The position numbers and the translations under genes are program-made. The notes beneath the pieces are model-generated. The model worked only from the letters and a program-made list of their open reading frames with translations, had not been told where the DNA came from and did no database searches. Of a stretch of 64,000 nucleotides of DNA, positions 6,744 through 15,703 are shown in pieces. Source of the DNA: Streptococcus sp. bf_0095 (GTDB lineage: Bacteria; Bacillota; Bacilli; Lactobacillales; Streptococcaceae). Position 1 is the first letter of the stretch. Each line of letters opens with the position of its first letter. Location: contig NZ_RCYU01000002.1 of assembly GCF_004166885.1 (NCBI RefSeq), positions 546,110-610,109 on the forward strand, given 5' to 3'.

Positions 6744-9539
6744 CTAGTCTTCTTCCATCTTTTGAGGTTGATAGGCCAACATTCCTAAACCAATACACAA
6801 GCCCAAAACCAGGGTAAGGAAGGTGACTTGCCCACCTATCTGACCCGACAAGGAAATGGCTTCCCGTAGTCCCGATACGGTATAGCTCATTGGCAACAGC
6901 GGATGAATGGTTTGGAAGAAACGATTGGTGAGGGCAAGCGGATAAGTCCCTGCACTAGAAGCCAGTTGAAGGAGCAAGAGAATCAAAGAGATAAAAGCTC
7001 CGACCTTGTTGTTCCATGTTGTTAAGGCAGTCACCATGGACATGAAGGTCACACTTCCTAACACACAGAGGAAGAGAGTCAAGCTTTCATGGTTTGCCGC
7101 CATTCCGAGCAGGTGGACAGCTCCGTAGACCAGGACACCAGCCAAGACAGCAATCATCCCGTTCACTTCCAATCTCGATTTAAGCCAAGCCCAACGACTT
7201 TCTGGATGACGCCCAGATGGCAATTTGGCAAAAATCATATTGGTAGAGAGAGCCGCGACGAAAAGGGCAACAGATATCATATAAGGAGCCATTCCTACTC
7301 CGTTCACTGGAACATTGTCATGGTCTGTCTTTGAAAGGGTGATTGGATCTGACAATACGCTTGCATTTTCTTTTTCAGTGCTAGCGCTATTTAGTTGATC
7401 TTTGGCTGAACTCAAGCCCTGACTAAGATTCTGACTACCTGTTTGAAGATCACCCAAGCCTCCGACAAGAACCTGGCCTCCTGTCGCTAATCGACCTGAG
7501 CCATCGGCTATTTTAGTTGCACCATCCGCCAATTGATGAGAACCTGATAGTAACTGACCTGATTTATCCGATAACTGATCGACTCCTGATACGAGTTGAT
7601 CAACACCGCTAGCCAAGACTGGTGTTTGAGTATTTAATTGACTGATCCCACTAGCTAGCAGTCCAGCGCCTGTTGTTAATTCACTAGACTTACTAGTCAA
7701 TTGGTTGGCTCCTGAAGCTAACTGATTCATTCCAGCAGTCAGAGTTGGCATTTTCCCATTTAAGTCTCCCAATCCTGTTGCTAGTTGATTACTTCCCATT
7801 ACCAAGTCACCAGATTTCTGATCCAGCTGATTTGTCCCCGCACTCAATTGAGTAGCTCCTGCAATCAAGCTACTGCTATTGCCCGTAAGCTGACTAGCTC
7901 CACCGGCTAACTGATCCACCCCTGTCGTATAGAGTTGAACGCCCTGGCTAAGGGTTTGGCTAGCTGGGAGAAGTTGCTCTGTCACTGCTGTCTGCACGGA
8001 GCTCAAGCTAGTTGAAAGAGTATTCAAGGTAGACGAAACTGTTGGCAAGATCTGGTTGGCACTTTCTTTTACTGTGGCCAAGGGACTCTCGGTTGTTAAG
8101 CCTTCTTGCAAGCCTTGAACAGTGGTTAAAATCGCTTGAGCAGCAGTCTCCGTGGTACTTGAAGTAGCAGAGACAGCAGCCGTCATTTCTGCCTGTTGCT
8201 CAGCTGTTAGCGATTGATAGGCAGCAGTAGCTTGAAGATTGGCTAGTACTGAATTGCGGTCAGCCTGTGCAGCTGCTGAAATCCCTTGAGCAGAGGTAGC
8301 GATGGTTGCCAAAGCTGTGCTGAGTTGACTGGTATTTCCGCTCGTGTTCTGAATAGCTTCATTTAATTGGGTGAGTCCTGCTGTTAATTGGGCAAGTTGC
8401 TCTTGTTGATTTGGTGATGGAGTGAGTTGTGTGGATAAGGTTTGAATGCCTGTCTCTAACTGAGACACTCCATTTCTTAAGGCTTCCGATTGACCGCTTA
8501 ATTGACTAGCTCCACCACTAAGAGTAGCAAGACCTGAGCTATAGTTGGTTAGACCAGTCGTCAAATTACTAGCACCAAGATTCAACTGACTGACTCCTTT
8601 TGTATAGGTATCCAGTCCCGTTGAGAGAGTCGTCATCCCTGTATGCAATTGGCCAATTCCAGATGCTAACTGAGGCGTTTGACTAGCCATTTGGTTCAAA
8701 CCATCTCCCAGCTGTCCAACACCAGATGTATAGGTCGTCAGTCCACTACTAAAGGTAGTAAAACCATCATGAAGTTGCCCAACTCCCGATACGAGGGTGG
8801 GAACTTTCTCCTGCATTTGATGAAGACCAGTTCCTAATTGGCCAACTCCATTGGTGTAGGCCAAGAGTCCAGTGCTAAGAGTCTGTGCCCCATTTGAAAA
8901 AGACAGACTCGAATTGGACAAGGTGGTCAAATGGTCTGTCAGAGTCTGTCCACCCTCTTTTAGCTGACCAGCACCGGTCGCTAATTTCTGGCTTCCTTCC
9001 GCTGCTGTTCCCATACCTGTCTTCAAGCTTCCCATCTTTTCGAAAAGAGCGCTGGTATAGGTTTGGGTGACATTACTAGCAACTGTTTGCTGGATTTTTA
9101 TCATGGCTGAATCACTCATCTTACCAGCAATAAAGCTATGCCCACTAGATGTTTGGTAGGCAATAGTCATCTGTTCTGGGTGATTGGTTAAGATAGAAGC
9201 AGCTTTAGCAGATAGATCCTTAGGCAAGGTCACCACCATATAGTAATCACCCTTTTCCAACCCCTCTTTAGCGGCTCTTTCATCAACAATATGGAAATCC
9301 AGGGCATCACTTTTCTCAAAATTGGACACCATGTCTTTTCCGATTGTCAATTCTTCTTCCTGATAACGAGCTGGCTGGTCTTGATTGACAACTGCTACTG
9401 GCAGGTCGGAAACCTTGCCATAAGGATCCCACATAGAGGATAGAAAGATCACATTGTAGAGAGCTGGTATCAAGGCAACCCCGATCATCACAACGATGAA
9501 GGTCGGTTTCCTAAAAATTGCTTTCCATTCCTTAAACAT
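6744..9539 (-). CDS. YhgE/Pip domain membrane protein
   Basis: A 931-residue protein of the YhgE/Pip family (Pip is the Lactococcus phage-infection protein; relatives support type VII secretion or export). One membrane segment lies near residues 17-37. A very long extracellular region (about 40-720) follows, made of repeated G.GQL..G / A.GANQL..G helical heptad-like units. Four to five membrane segments near the C terminus (about 745-925) complete the ABC-2-type permease-like fold. The start at 9539 is set by AAGGAGACAAAA; an upstream ATG at 9563 lacks a site. It is divergent from a TetR regulator with a paired operator between them. Confidence 0.85.
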   Translation of the reverse strand: MFKEWKAIFRKPTFIVVMIGVALIPALYNVIFLSSMWDPYGKVSDLPVAVVNQDQPARYQEEELTIGKDMVSNFEKSDALDFHIVDERAAKEGLEKGDYYMVVTLPKDLSAKAASILTNHPEQMTIAYQTSSGHSFIAGKMSDSAMIKIQQTVASNVTQTYTSALFEKMGSLKTGMGTAAEGSQKLATGAGQLKEGGQTLTDHLTTLSNSSLSFSNGAQTLSTGLLAYTNGVGQLGTGLHQMQEKVPTLVSGVGQLHDGFTTFSSGLTTYTSGVGQLGDGLNQMASQTPQLASGIGQLHTGMTTLSTGLDTYTKGVSQLNLGASNLTTGLTNYSSGLATLSGGASQLSGQSEALRNGVSQLETGIQTLSTQLTPSPNQQEQLAQLTAGLTQLNEAIQNTSGNTSQLSTALATIATSAQGISAAAQADRNSVLANLQATAAYQSLTAEQQAEMTAAVSATSSTTETAAQAILTTVQGLQEGLTTESPLATVKESANQILPTVSSTLNTLSTSLSSVQTAVTEQLLPASQTLSQGVQLYTTGVDQLAGGASQLTGNSSSLIAGATQLSAGTNQLDQKSGDLVMGSNQLATGLGDLNGKMPTLTAGMNQLASGANQLTSKSSELTTGAGLLASGISQLNTQTPVLASGVDQLVSGVDQLSDKSGQLLSGSHQLADGATKIADGSGRLATGGQVLVGGLGDLQTGSQNLSQGLSSAKDQLNSASTEKENASVLSDPITLSKTDHDNVPVNGVGMAPYMISVALFVAALSTNMIFAKLPSGRHPESRWAWLKSRLEVNGMIAVLAGVLVYGAVHLLGMAANHESLTLFLCVLGSVTFMSMVTALTTWNNKVGAFISLILLLLQLASSAGTYPLALTNRFFQTIHPLLPMSYTVSGLREAISLSGQIGGQVTFLTLVLGLCIGLGMLAYQPQKMEED

Positions 9540-9553
9540 TTTTTGTCTCCTTT

Positions 9554-9647
9554 TTATACACATTGTCTAATTTTTTGATATAATTGATTATACAGTTCTT
9601 CTTAAAAACCGCAAGTTAAAAAACTTATTTTTGGACACTGTGTATAA
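9554..9647. promoter_or_regulatory. Paired 17-bp operators between yhgE and tetR
   Basis: Two 17-bp boxes in inverted orientation, 9554-9570 (TTATACACATTGTCTAA) and 9631-9647 (reverse complement TTATACACAGTGTCCAA), agree at 15 of 17 positions. The first overlaps the yhgE 5' leader and ribosome site. The second covers the tetR promoter region: TTGGAC at 9631 as a -35 element, and TATAAT at 9643. A yhgE -10 (TATAAT on the minus strand) lies between them. Confidence 0.65.
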
Positions 9648-9674
9648 TTTTGTTTATAAAAGAGGGAGACTAAA

Positions 9675-10211
9675 ATGGTTACCGAAAGCAATAAGCGAAT
9701 AAAAACAAAACAGATCATCCAGGAAGCTATGGTTAACCTCCTTCATAGAGAGTCCTTTGATGAGATTTCAACCGTTCAGTTGGCAAAAGAAGCCGGTATC
9801 AGCCGGAGTAGCTTCTATACCCACTACCGCGATAAGTACGATATGATTGAGCGCTACCAACAGGAATTTTTCCACAAAGTTGAATACATCTTCGACAAAC
9901 AACAAGATGATAAACACCAAGCTGTTACCGAAGTTTTCGAATTTCTCACCAAGGAGCCCCTCTTTGCTGTCCTTCTAACCGAGAATGGGACAAAAGAAAT
10001 TCAATCCTTCTTGCGGCACAAGCTACAAGTTCTACTAGTGGATAGCTTGCAAGAGCGTTATGGCCATCGATCTTTGACCGAAATCGAAAGAGACTACAGT
10101 TCAGTCTACCTCACCAATGCCTTTTTTGGAGTTTGTCAAATGTGGGTGGCGCGTGGGCAAAAAGAAAGCCCCCAACAAATGGCGGACTTCCTATTAAAAA
10201 TGCTGGAATAA
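9675..10211 (+). CDS. TetR/AcrR-family transcriptional regulator
   Basis: A 178-residue protein with an N-terminal helix-turn-helix (about residues 12-58; FDEISTVQLAKEAGISRSSFYTHYRDKYDM) and a C-terminal ligand-binding/dimerisation region of the kind found beside yhgE/pip genes. TetR proteins usually repress their own gene and a divergent neighbour. The paired boxes in the 135-bp spacer fit repression of both yhgE and tetR. GAGGGAGACTAAA supplies the ribosome site. The inducing ligand is unknown. Confidence 0.88.
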   Translation: MVTESNKRIKTKQIIQEAMVNLLHRESFDEISTVQLAKEAGISRSSFYTHYRDKYDMIERYQQEFFHKVEYIFDKQQDDKHQAVTEVFEFLTKEPLFAVLLTENGTKEIQSFLRHKLQVLLVDSLQERYGHRSLTEIERDYSSVYLTNAFFGVCQMWVARGQKESPQQMADFLLKMLE

Positions 10212-10217
10212 AAGAGA

Positions 10218-10388
10218 GTGGGACAGAAATCGGTAATTCGTTAGAATTCGATTTCGTCGTCCCACCTCCGCACAGTTGAGTAGGGCTGTAAAAGCTGATG
10301 AAATCAGCGTGGTAGAGCCCACTCAACCACTGCGTCTTGCTCGATAATCCAAAGACAATTTAGAGGCTAGGACTTTTGTCCCAGCCTC
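10218..10388 (+). repeat. Dispersed repeat B, copy 2 (171 bp, three hairpins)
   Basis: 165 of 171 positions agree with the copy at 5684-5854, same orientation, again directly downstream of a plus-strand gene. The last hairpin is followed by TTTT, so this copy can serve as the tetR terminator. Some differences restore or keep pairing, e.g. ATCAGC here pairs perfectly with GCTGAT where copy 1 has ATCAGT. Confidence 0.9.
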
Positions 10389-10405
10389 TTTTATGTTATG
10401 TTTCT

Positions 10406-11767
10406 TTAGTTCCCCGCTCCTAAAAATTGATCCACAAAGAAACTAAAGTAAGATTTTTCTCCTGTGATCAGGACACACTTCCCTTCCAATCCGTACCGTA
10501 GGAGTTTGGCTTCCTGATCCTTGAGACGAAGAACTCCCTCGATTTTGAAAAAGTTCCCCTGTTCTGTCCGAGTGGCACTCGAAGCAATGGAGCTAATACG
10601 GGCCTCTAGCGTAATTGGTTTTTGTTTACTTCCCTGTGTGCTAAAGCGAATCCGATCTCCCACATGAATCGTAGCTATATCTTTTGAAGGAATATAGGTA
10701 ACAATCTTGACTTCTTTTTCTTTCTGAATGAGTGGATATACTTGTGCCAAAGGAGTGCCTTCCGTTACAATACTCGCTCCTTTTGTTTCATCATTCAAAT
10801 GAATTACCCCCTCATCCTTGGCTAGAATCTGAGTCTTCTGAAGAAGAGTTTCTTGTGTTTTTAACTTACTATCTAAATCTGCGATTTGCTGAGAAAGAAG
10901 CAACAAATCCTGTCCAACTTTACTCAGCTGTTGAGCTTTCAGAGAGGCTATTTGACTATCTAAGCTGGTCGAAAAAGCTTGTTGGCTTCCGGATCCCGCA
11001 TATTGGATTCGATAATTAGAAATACTCGCCTCTAACTGCTGGATTTGACTATCTAGCTGACTGATAAAAGAAGCTTGTGCCTGAGCGTTTTCTTCTCCAT
11101 GTGGTTGCTGAGCGTAACTCTGGTAGAGGGAGTAAAGTGGATGAGTCGCATCCAGACTTCTTCCCTCTAGGAGAGCTGATTTTAGACTACGGTAATCAGT
11201 TAATCGCTTCTCCTGGTCTTGGATAGCTTGGCCAATTTCTGCTTGACTGGAACTTGCACTGGCATTTTGAGAAGCAATAGTCGCATTTTGTTGATGGGCT
11301 TGCGCTTGGAGAATCGCTATCTGTTGCTGGTAATCCTTAAACAGCTGATCATACCCAAAATGCTCATTTCCTGTAAACTGACTCTCCCCGGTCTCAATGC
11401 TCGTTTTCAACAGTTTTAATTGTTCCTCCTGTTTCTTTAAGAGGTCGAGCTGTTGCGTCAAGCTCATTCCTTGTTGTTTTTCCTGATCCTCCTGGTATTC
11501 TACCAAGATTTCGCCCTTCTTAATCTCTTTATTTTCCTTCAAATGGTTGACTTGAATGGGAGAATTACTCGTTGACTGGATTTGGTCCACCACGCGCGTA
11601 GCTTCAATCGTCCCACGACTAGACAAGGTCACTTCCTTCTTGGCAAAGACAGAGAATCCCACAATAAACAGTAGTAAAAGAAAACAAGGGACTACCCACA
11701 AACTAGCAAAATTATGGAAACGTTTCTGATAGAATTCTGCACTTTCAAAATATTTTTCGTTCATCAT
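10406..11767 (-). CDS. comB: Competence pheromone export accessory protein ComB
   Basis: A 453-residue HlyD-family membrane-fusion protein that works with the ComA ABC transporter to export the competence-stimulating peptide. One membrane segment lies near residues 24-44. A lipoyl-like half-motif follows (IEVNHLKENKEIKKGEIL region), then long coiled coils (about 90-320), then the second lipoyl/beta-barrel half (EGVIHLNDETKGASIVTEGTPLAQVYP). Length is close to pneumococcal ComB (449). It follows comA by 23 bp with AGGAGAAAA. It could in principle serve bacteriocin peptides (BlpB-like), but the shared ComE-type box links it to comC. Confidence 0.88.
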   Translation of the reverse strand: MMNEKYFESAEFYQKRFHNFASLWVVPCFLLLLFIVGFSVFAKKEVTLSSRGTIEATRVVDQIQSTSNSPIQVNHLKENKEIKKGEILVEYQEDQEKQQGMSLTQQLDLLKKQEEQLKLLKTSIETGESQFTGNEHFGYDQLFKDYQQQIAILQAQAHQQNATIASQNASASSSQAEIGQAIQDQEKRLTDYRSLKSALLEGRSLDATHPLYSLYQSYAQQPHGEENAQAQASFISQLDSQIQQLEASISNYRIQYAGSGSQQAFSTSLDSQIASLKAQQLSKVGQDLLLLSQQIADLDSKLKTQETLLQKTQILAKDEGVIHLNDETKGASIVTEGTPLAQVYPLIQKEKEVKIVTYIPSKDIATIHVGDRIRFSTQGSKQKPITLEARISSIASSATRTEQGNFFKIEGVLRLKDQEAKLLRYGLEGKCVLITGEKSYFSFFVDQFLGAGN

Positions 11768-11790
11768 ACTTTTTTTCTCCTAGTCCTCTC

Positions 11791-13944
11791 TTAACAAGTT
11801 ACCAAATGGCTGTAATAACCATTCTTTTTCAGCAGTTCTTCATGACTTCCTTCTTCTTTCAGACAACCTTGGTCCAGGAGGAAGACTTTTTCAGAACGCT
11901 CTGCAATCGTTAACCGGTGGGCAATAAAAACAATCGTTTTATCTAAGGCCATCAAGCGGTCCACTATTTTCTTCTCCGTCAAGATATCCAGGCTACTGGT
12001 CGCTTCATCCAGAATCAGAATCGGAGCATCCGTTAATAAGGCACGCGCCAAGGCAATCCGCTGCCGTTGTCCACCAGAAATTCCCATGCCATCCGTAGTC
12101 AATTCCGTTTGGTAATTGAGGGGCATGCGCTCAATGTCTTCTCGAATTCCTGCGATTTCAACAGCGCGCAAGATATCTTCCTGACTAGTTCCTTCCCGCG
12201 CTCCCAGTAACAAGTTTTCTAAAATCGTACCATTAAAGACATAGGGCTGCTGGGGTAAATAATTGATTTGCTGGCGGAGCAAGGTCTTATCCACTTGCTG
12301 GATATCCGTTCCTCCCAGCCGAATCGTCCCTTTATTGGGTTGGTAGAAATTCACCATCATCTTTGCTAGCGTGGTTTTTCCAGAACCGGAAATACCGACA
12401 AAACTCACCTTGCTCCCTTTTTTAATCCTTAAGTTAATATCTGTTAAAACATTGGCTCCAAAACCGTACTTGTAGTCCACTCCCTCAAAAACCAGATCAC
12501 CATCGAGAGTCTCACGCTCTTGAAGAGGCTTCTTCTCTGCGAACTCAGAGTCTATCAAATAGACTTCATTCAGACGGGTATTTGCCACTCGGGCTGCTTG
12601 CAGTTTAGTTTGGAGGTTGATCAAATTCTCTAGAGGCCCTGTGAAATAAACAAGGAGAGTATTGTAGGTAATCAGCTGACCCAAACTCAATTCTTGCTTC
12701 ATGACCAAATGAGCTCCCATCCACAAGACCAAGACATTCAAAATCAACTGGGCCAAGTGCTTGAGCCCCTTTTGCAGACTCTCCGCCTTGCTCATGGCAA
12801 AGGATTTCTTCAGATAGTCCACAAATTCTGTGTCAATCTTTTGATAACGACTACGCTCACTGGTAAGAGACTTGATGGTTTCAATCCCATTGATATCTTC
12901 GATAATAGAAGAAGACAAGACACTATTGGCTTCCATGGTTTCATTATTTAAGCGCTCAAAAGGCTTCATAAAGGCAAAAATAATGACCGCATAAATCGGC
13001 AGTAAGAGAATGGTCAAGAAAAAGAGATGAGCATTTTGGCTAAACAGGACTACTGATAAAATCAGGACTATGGACAGATCCAAAAAGATTGAAAGCAGCG
13101 TACTAGCCAGAGCATCGATAATCCGGTTGGCATCTGTAAACCGCGACACCACTTCTCCTGTCCGTCGAGTTGCAAAGAAACTCATAGGCAACTGAAAAAC
13201 ATGCTTAATATAGGACAGAATGACATCAATAGACAAACGTTGACCTAAAACAAGAAGCAAGTAATCTTGCGCATAGGTCAGAACCTGCTGTAAGATGTAA
13301 ACCACGATCAAACCTAGTGAAATCACACTCAGGGTCTGCTTCATCTGATCAGGCACATAGGTATCAATAATCGATTGTAGGTAGTAAGAACCAACAATAT
13401 TGATAAGGGTTACCAATAACGTTGCAAGAACAATATGAAGGACTAATTGTCGCTGTTTAAACAAAAGAGGGACAAAGTCTAGGAGCCCATTTTTCTTTTC
13501 TTTACTCGGTTGATAGGCTGGAGTCGGGGCCAAGGCAATGACAATCCCTGTCCATTCCTTTTCAAACTCTTCGATCGTCAATTTGGTCATCTTTACCTTT
13601 GGATCTGGATCTGCTATGTAAAGATGCTTTTTATCTTTCTTATAGACTACGTAATAGTGAGGGAGACGCCCATCCTTGATCACGTGGACAATCAATGGAT
13701 AGGTCACTCCTTCCAAGTCAAAAAGTGTGCGGTCTGCTCGGAAGGCGCGTGTCTCAAATCCCAACTCCTCAGCCACCTTGACCAGACCTAAGGCGGTCGT
13801 CCCATCTGCAGTCGTTTTTGCCTTCTCCCGCAGACTAGCTAAAGAATAGTATGATCCATAGTAGCCAAAAACCATGGCCAAAGCCGCAACACCGCAGTCT
13901 CTCATGTCAACTTGTTGGCGATAATGTTTTTTCTTAAATCCCAT
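11791..13944 (-). CDS. comA: Peptide-cleaving ABC transporter ComA
   Basis: A 717-residue transporter that removes the double-glycine leader of ComC and exports the mature pheromone. The N-terminal C39 peptidase has Cys17 (DMRDCGVAAL), His96 (LPHYYVV) and Asp112 (IADPDP), matching the catalytic residues of pneumococcal ComA, which is also 717 residues. A six-helix membrane domain (about 165-450) is followed by the nucleotide-binding domain with Walker A GISGSGKTTL, signature ISGGQRQR and Walker B PILILDEATS. I chose ATG at 13944, with AAAGGG upstream, over an earlier ATG at 13959. The promoter carries a ComE-type direct repeat. Confidence 0.92.
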   Translation of the reverse strand: MGFKKKHYRQQVDMRDCGVAALAMVFGYYGSYYSLASLREKAKTTADGTTALGLVKVAEELGFETRAFRADRTLFDLEGVTYPLIVHVIKDGRLPHYYVVYKKDKKHLYIADPDPKVKMTKLTIEEFEKEWTGIVIALAPTPAYQPSKEKKNGLLDFVPLLFKQRQLVLHIVLATLLVTLINIVGSYYLQSIIDTYVPDQMKQTLSVISLGLIVVYILQQVLTYAQDYLLLVLGQRLSIDVILSYIKHVFQLPMSFFATRRTGEVVSRFTDANRIIDALASTLLSIFLDLSIVLILSVVLFSQNAHLFFLTILLLPIYAVIIFAFMKPFERLNNETMEANSVLSSSIIEDINGIETIKSLTSERSRYQKIDTEFVDYLKKSFAMSKAESLQKGLKHLAQLILNVLVLWMGAHLVMKQELSLGQLITYNTLLVYFTGPLENLINLQTKLQAARVANTRLNEVYLIDSEFAEKKPLQERETLDGDLVFEGVDYKYGFGANVLTDINLRIKKGSKVSFVGISGSGKTTLAKMMVNFYQPNKGTIRLGGTDIQQVDKTLLRQQINYLPQQPYVFNGTILENLLLGAREGTSQEDILRAVEIAGIREDIERMPLNYQTELTTDGMGISGGQRQRIALARALLTDAPILILDEATSSLDILTEKKIVDRLMALDKTIVFIAHRLTIAERSEKVFLLDQGCLKEEGSHEELLKKNGYYSHLVTC

Positions 13945-13970
13945 ATGAACCCTTTCCAATCATTTGTTTC

Positions 13971-14036
13971 ATCTTAACAAAAAGGACTATCTAAGAAGAA
14001 AAAATCGCTATTTGGTTTATTATTTTAGGTATTTGG
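13971..14036 (-). promoter_or_regulatory. ComE-type direct repeat and promoter of comAB
   Basis: On the minus strand CCAAATACC (14028-14036) and CCAAATAGC (14007-14015) are 9-bp direct repeats separated by 12 bp. A -10-like TAAGAT (13971-13976) follows 30 bases after the second. The same arrangement precedes comC. Pneumococcal ComE sites are also two 9-bp direct repeats with a 12-bp gap. Confidence 0.82.
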
Positions 14037-14081
14037 TCATAAAAATCTCAAAATCAGGAGAGTTGTTATCTATTTTGAAAA

Positions 14082-14108
14082 AGAAAAACCGCCTATTTTT
14101 ACGACGGT
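14082..14108 (-). terminator. Possible secondary terminator downstream of rpsD
   Basis: Minus-strand stem ACCGTC / GGCGGT with a 9-base loop, then TTTTTC. It lies between the rpsD terminator and the comAB control region and would insulate comAB. Confidence 0.5.
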
Positions 14109-14182
14109 CATTTCTTTCTACGAAGTCAACTTAGGGAGCAACTAACTGAACAAACTCAAAAATCAACGGTTTAAGACAAAAC

Positions 14183-14206
14183 AAAAAACCCACTGTTGTA
14201 GGCTTT
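14183..14206 (-). terminator. rpsD terminator
   Basis: Minus-strand stem CCTAC / GTGGG (one G-U pair), 4-base loop, then TTTTTT, 21 bp downstream of the rpsD stop. Confidence 0.6.
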
Positions 14207-14226
14207 CTGCAAGTTTTTTCTTAAAA

Positions 14227-14838
14227 TTAAAGCATTTTGTTGTAGAATTCAACGACAAGTGCTTCGTTGATTTCTGGGTTGATTTCATCGCGTTCTGGCA
14301 AGCGAGTCAATGAACCTTCCAATTTTTCAGCATCGAATGATACGAATGCTGGACGTCCAAGAGTTGCTTCAACAGCTTCAAGGATAGCTGGAACTTTAGC
14401 TGATTTTTCACGAACTGAGATCACTTGACCTGGAGTTACGCGGTATGAAGGGATATCAACGCGTTTTCCGTCAACAAGGATGTGACCGTGGTTAACGAAT
14501 TGACGAGCTTGACGACGAGTAGTCGCAAGTCCAAGACGGTAAACAACGTTATCCAAACGACGTTCCAAAAGAAGCATAAAGTTGAAACCGACAGTTCCTT
14601 CTTTGATCTTAGTAGCTTGTACGAACAAGTTACGGAATTGTTTTTCACCAAGTCCGTAAGAGAAACGAAGTTTTTGTTTTTCAGCTAATTGCAAACCGTA
14701 TTCTGACAATTTTGAACGGTTGTTTGGTCCGTGTTGACCTGGTACGTAGTTACGACGTGCCAATTCTTTACCTGTACCTGTAAGTGACAAGCCAAGACGG
14801 CGAGATTGTTTCCAAGATGGTCCTGTATAACGTGACAT
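14227..14838 (-). CDS. rpsD: 30S ribosomal protein S4
   Basis: A 203-residue S4, the primary 16S rRNA-binding protein that nucleates small-subunit assembly. It opens with [16 protein letters not shown], and the S4 RNA-binding domain (about 93-155; [24 protein letters not shown]) is intact. The start at 14838 has AGGAGGACATTTCAA upstream; longer in-frame extensions run into the leader. It is monocistronic, with its own promoter and terminator and a leader of about 155 bases, long enough for the S4-autoregulated leader known in Firmicutes. No alternative structure was worked out. Confidence 0.98.
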   Translation of the reverse strand: MSRYTGPSWKQSRRLGLSLTGTGKELARRNYVPGQHGPNNRSKLSEYGLQLAEKQKLRFSYGLGEKQFRNLFVQATKIKEGTVGFNFMLLLERRLDNVVYRLGLATTRRQARQFVNHGHILVDGKRVDIPSYRVTPGQVISVREKSAKVPAILEAVEATLGRPAFVSFDAEKLEGSLTRLPERDEINPEINEALVVEFYNKML

Positions 14839-14999
14839 TTGAAATGTCCTCCTATAAAAATAATTTTTTGTAGGAAATAACGTTTTAGACAAACCTGATT
14901 CGTTCAGAAAGCCTTCGCCCAAACAGCAAAGGTTACTTTTCTAGCTGGCTTCCTGTTGACGAGCTTCATTTTGTCCTGCTGTCATTTCGCACAAATTCT

Positions 15000-15028
15000 A
15001 TTATACCACCAATACCAGTCCTTGTAAA
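15000..15028 (-). promoter_or_regulatory. rpsD promoter
   Basis: Minus strand -35 TTTACA (15023-15028), 17-bp spacer, perfect -10 TATAAT (15000-15005). The predicted transcript begins about 155 bases before the rpsD start. Confidence 0.8.
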
Positions 15029-15373
15029 GTTGCTTTCTCATTTTTTTGATTTCTTTCTATAAATGAAAAGCAAAATGAGGTTTTCTAGCTAAGGACTTTC
15101 TAAATCACACATTTTTAACGCGGATAGCCATGTATTTTCATCCCTATCCAATATTTTTATCTTGTTTACAGGAATCTTTACACCTTTTTTACAACTTGTC
15201 AATCATGATTGTTTCAATACCCTCCTAAGTCCCTTTAATGTAGCAGGATGAAGAATATAGATGAGACGACTCTTCAAAAGATCCCCTGTCTAATATTGAC
15301 AGATTTGATTATGAAATTGACATCTTTGTCAATCAATTTACACAACTAGTGTCTATGATATGTTCAGACCATC
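15029..15373. other. Intergenic region without a supported gene
   Basis: Between the rpsD promoter and the terminator of the dnaB-veg operon I see no supported gene. A 33-codon plus-strand frame at 15248-15349 has only a weak ribosome site. A short perfect inverted repeat ATTGACA / TGTCAAT lies near 15316-15335. Confidence 0.5.
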
Positions 15374-15400
15374 AAAAAACCATCTCCAAGAAGAGACGGT
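15374..15400 (-). terminator. Terminator of the gdpP-rplI-dnaB-veg transcript
   Basis: Minus-strand stem ACCGTCTC / GAGATGGT, 6-base loop, followed by a T tract, 28 bp beyond the veg stop. Confidence 0.8.
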
Positions 15401-15427
15401 TGGAAGTTGTAGCTTACCCTAGCTACA

Positions 15428-15700
15428 TTAGTCTAAGTAATGAATCAAATTTTTCTCAGTTAAAATATCTGAGTAAGTATACGATTCAACATAGGTTGCT
15501 GCTGGTTCACCAGGTAAACTGTTTTCATTAGTGTATTCAATAATAAACAAAGAAGGATAGACTTCAATTAATCGACCAAACTTATTTTTTTGACGTTTAC
15601 GACCATTTTCCAAGGTCATTTCCACAATTTGGCCTTCATGAGCCTTGATTTCTTCTTTGATTTTTTTCATTTTTGCTACATCTGTAAATGCATCACTCAT
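15428..15700 (-). CDS. veg: Veg family protein
   Basis: A 90-residue small protein with the Veg-family core: MKKIKEEIKAHEGQIVEMTLENGRKR then GRLIEVYPSLFIIEY, an SH3-like beta fold. Bacillus Veg affects biofilm gene control; its role in streptococci is not established. It follows dnaB by 3 bp and precedes the operon terminator, so it is the last gene of the gdpP-rplI-dnaB-veg unit. Confidence 0.9.
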   Translation of the reverse strand: MSDAFTDVAKMKKIKEEIKAHEGQIVEMTLENGRKRQKNKFGRLIEVYPSLFIIEYTNENSLPGEPAATYVESYTYSDILTEKNLIHYLD

Positions 15701-15703
15701 CCA

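Noticed and set aside
10406..13944. Reading comAB as a bacteriocin (Blp-type) exporter
   Set aside because: No bacteriocin or immunity genes are adjacent, ComA length and catalytic positions match the competence transporter, and the promoter repeat matches comC.
14839..14999. rpsD leader as a defined S4-binding riboswitch-like element
   Set aside because: The leader length fits autoregulation, but I could not establish a pseudoknot or match to a known S4 leader; it is left as a possibility under rpsD.
15248..15349. A 33-codon plus-strand frame (MKNIDETTLQK...) in the rpsD-veg spacer
   Set aside because: Only a weak AGG site, no recognisable signal or leader, and no neighbouring gene in the same direction; it could be chance.
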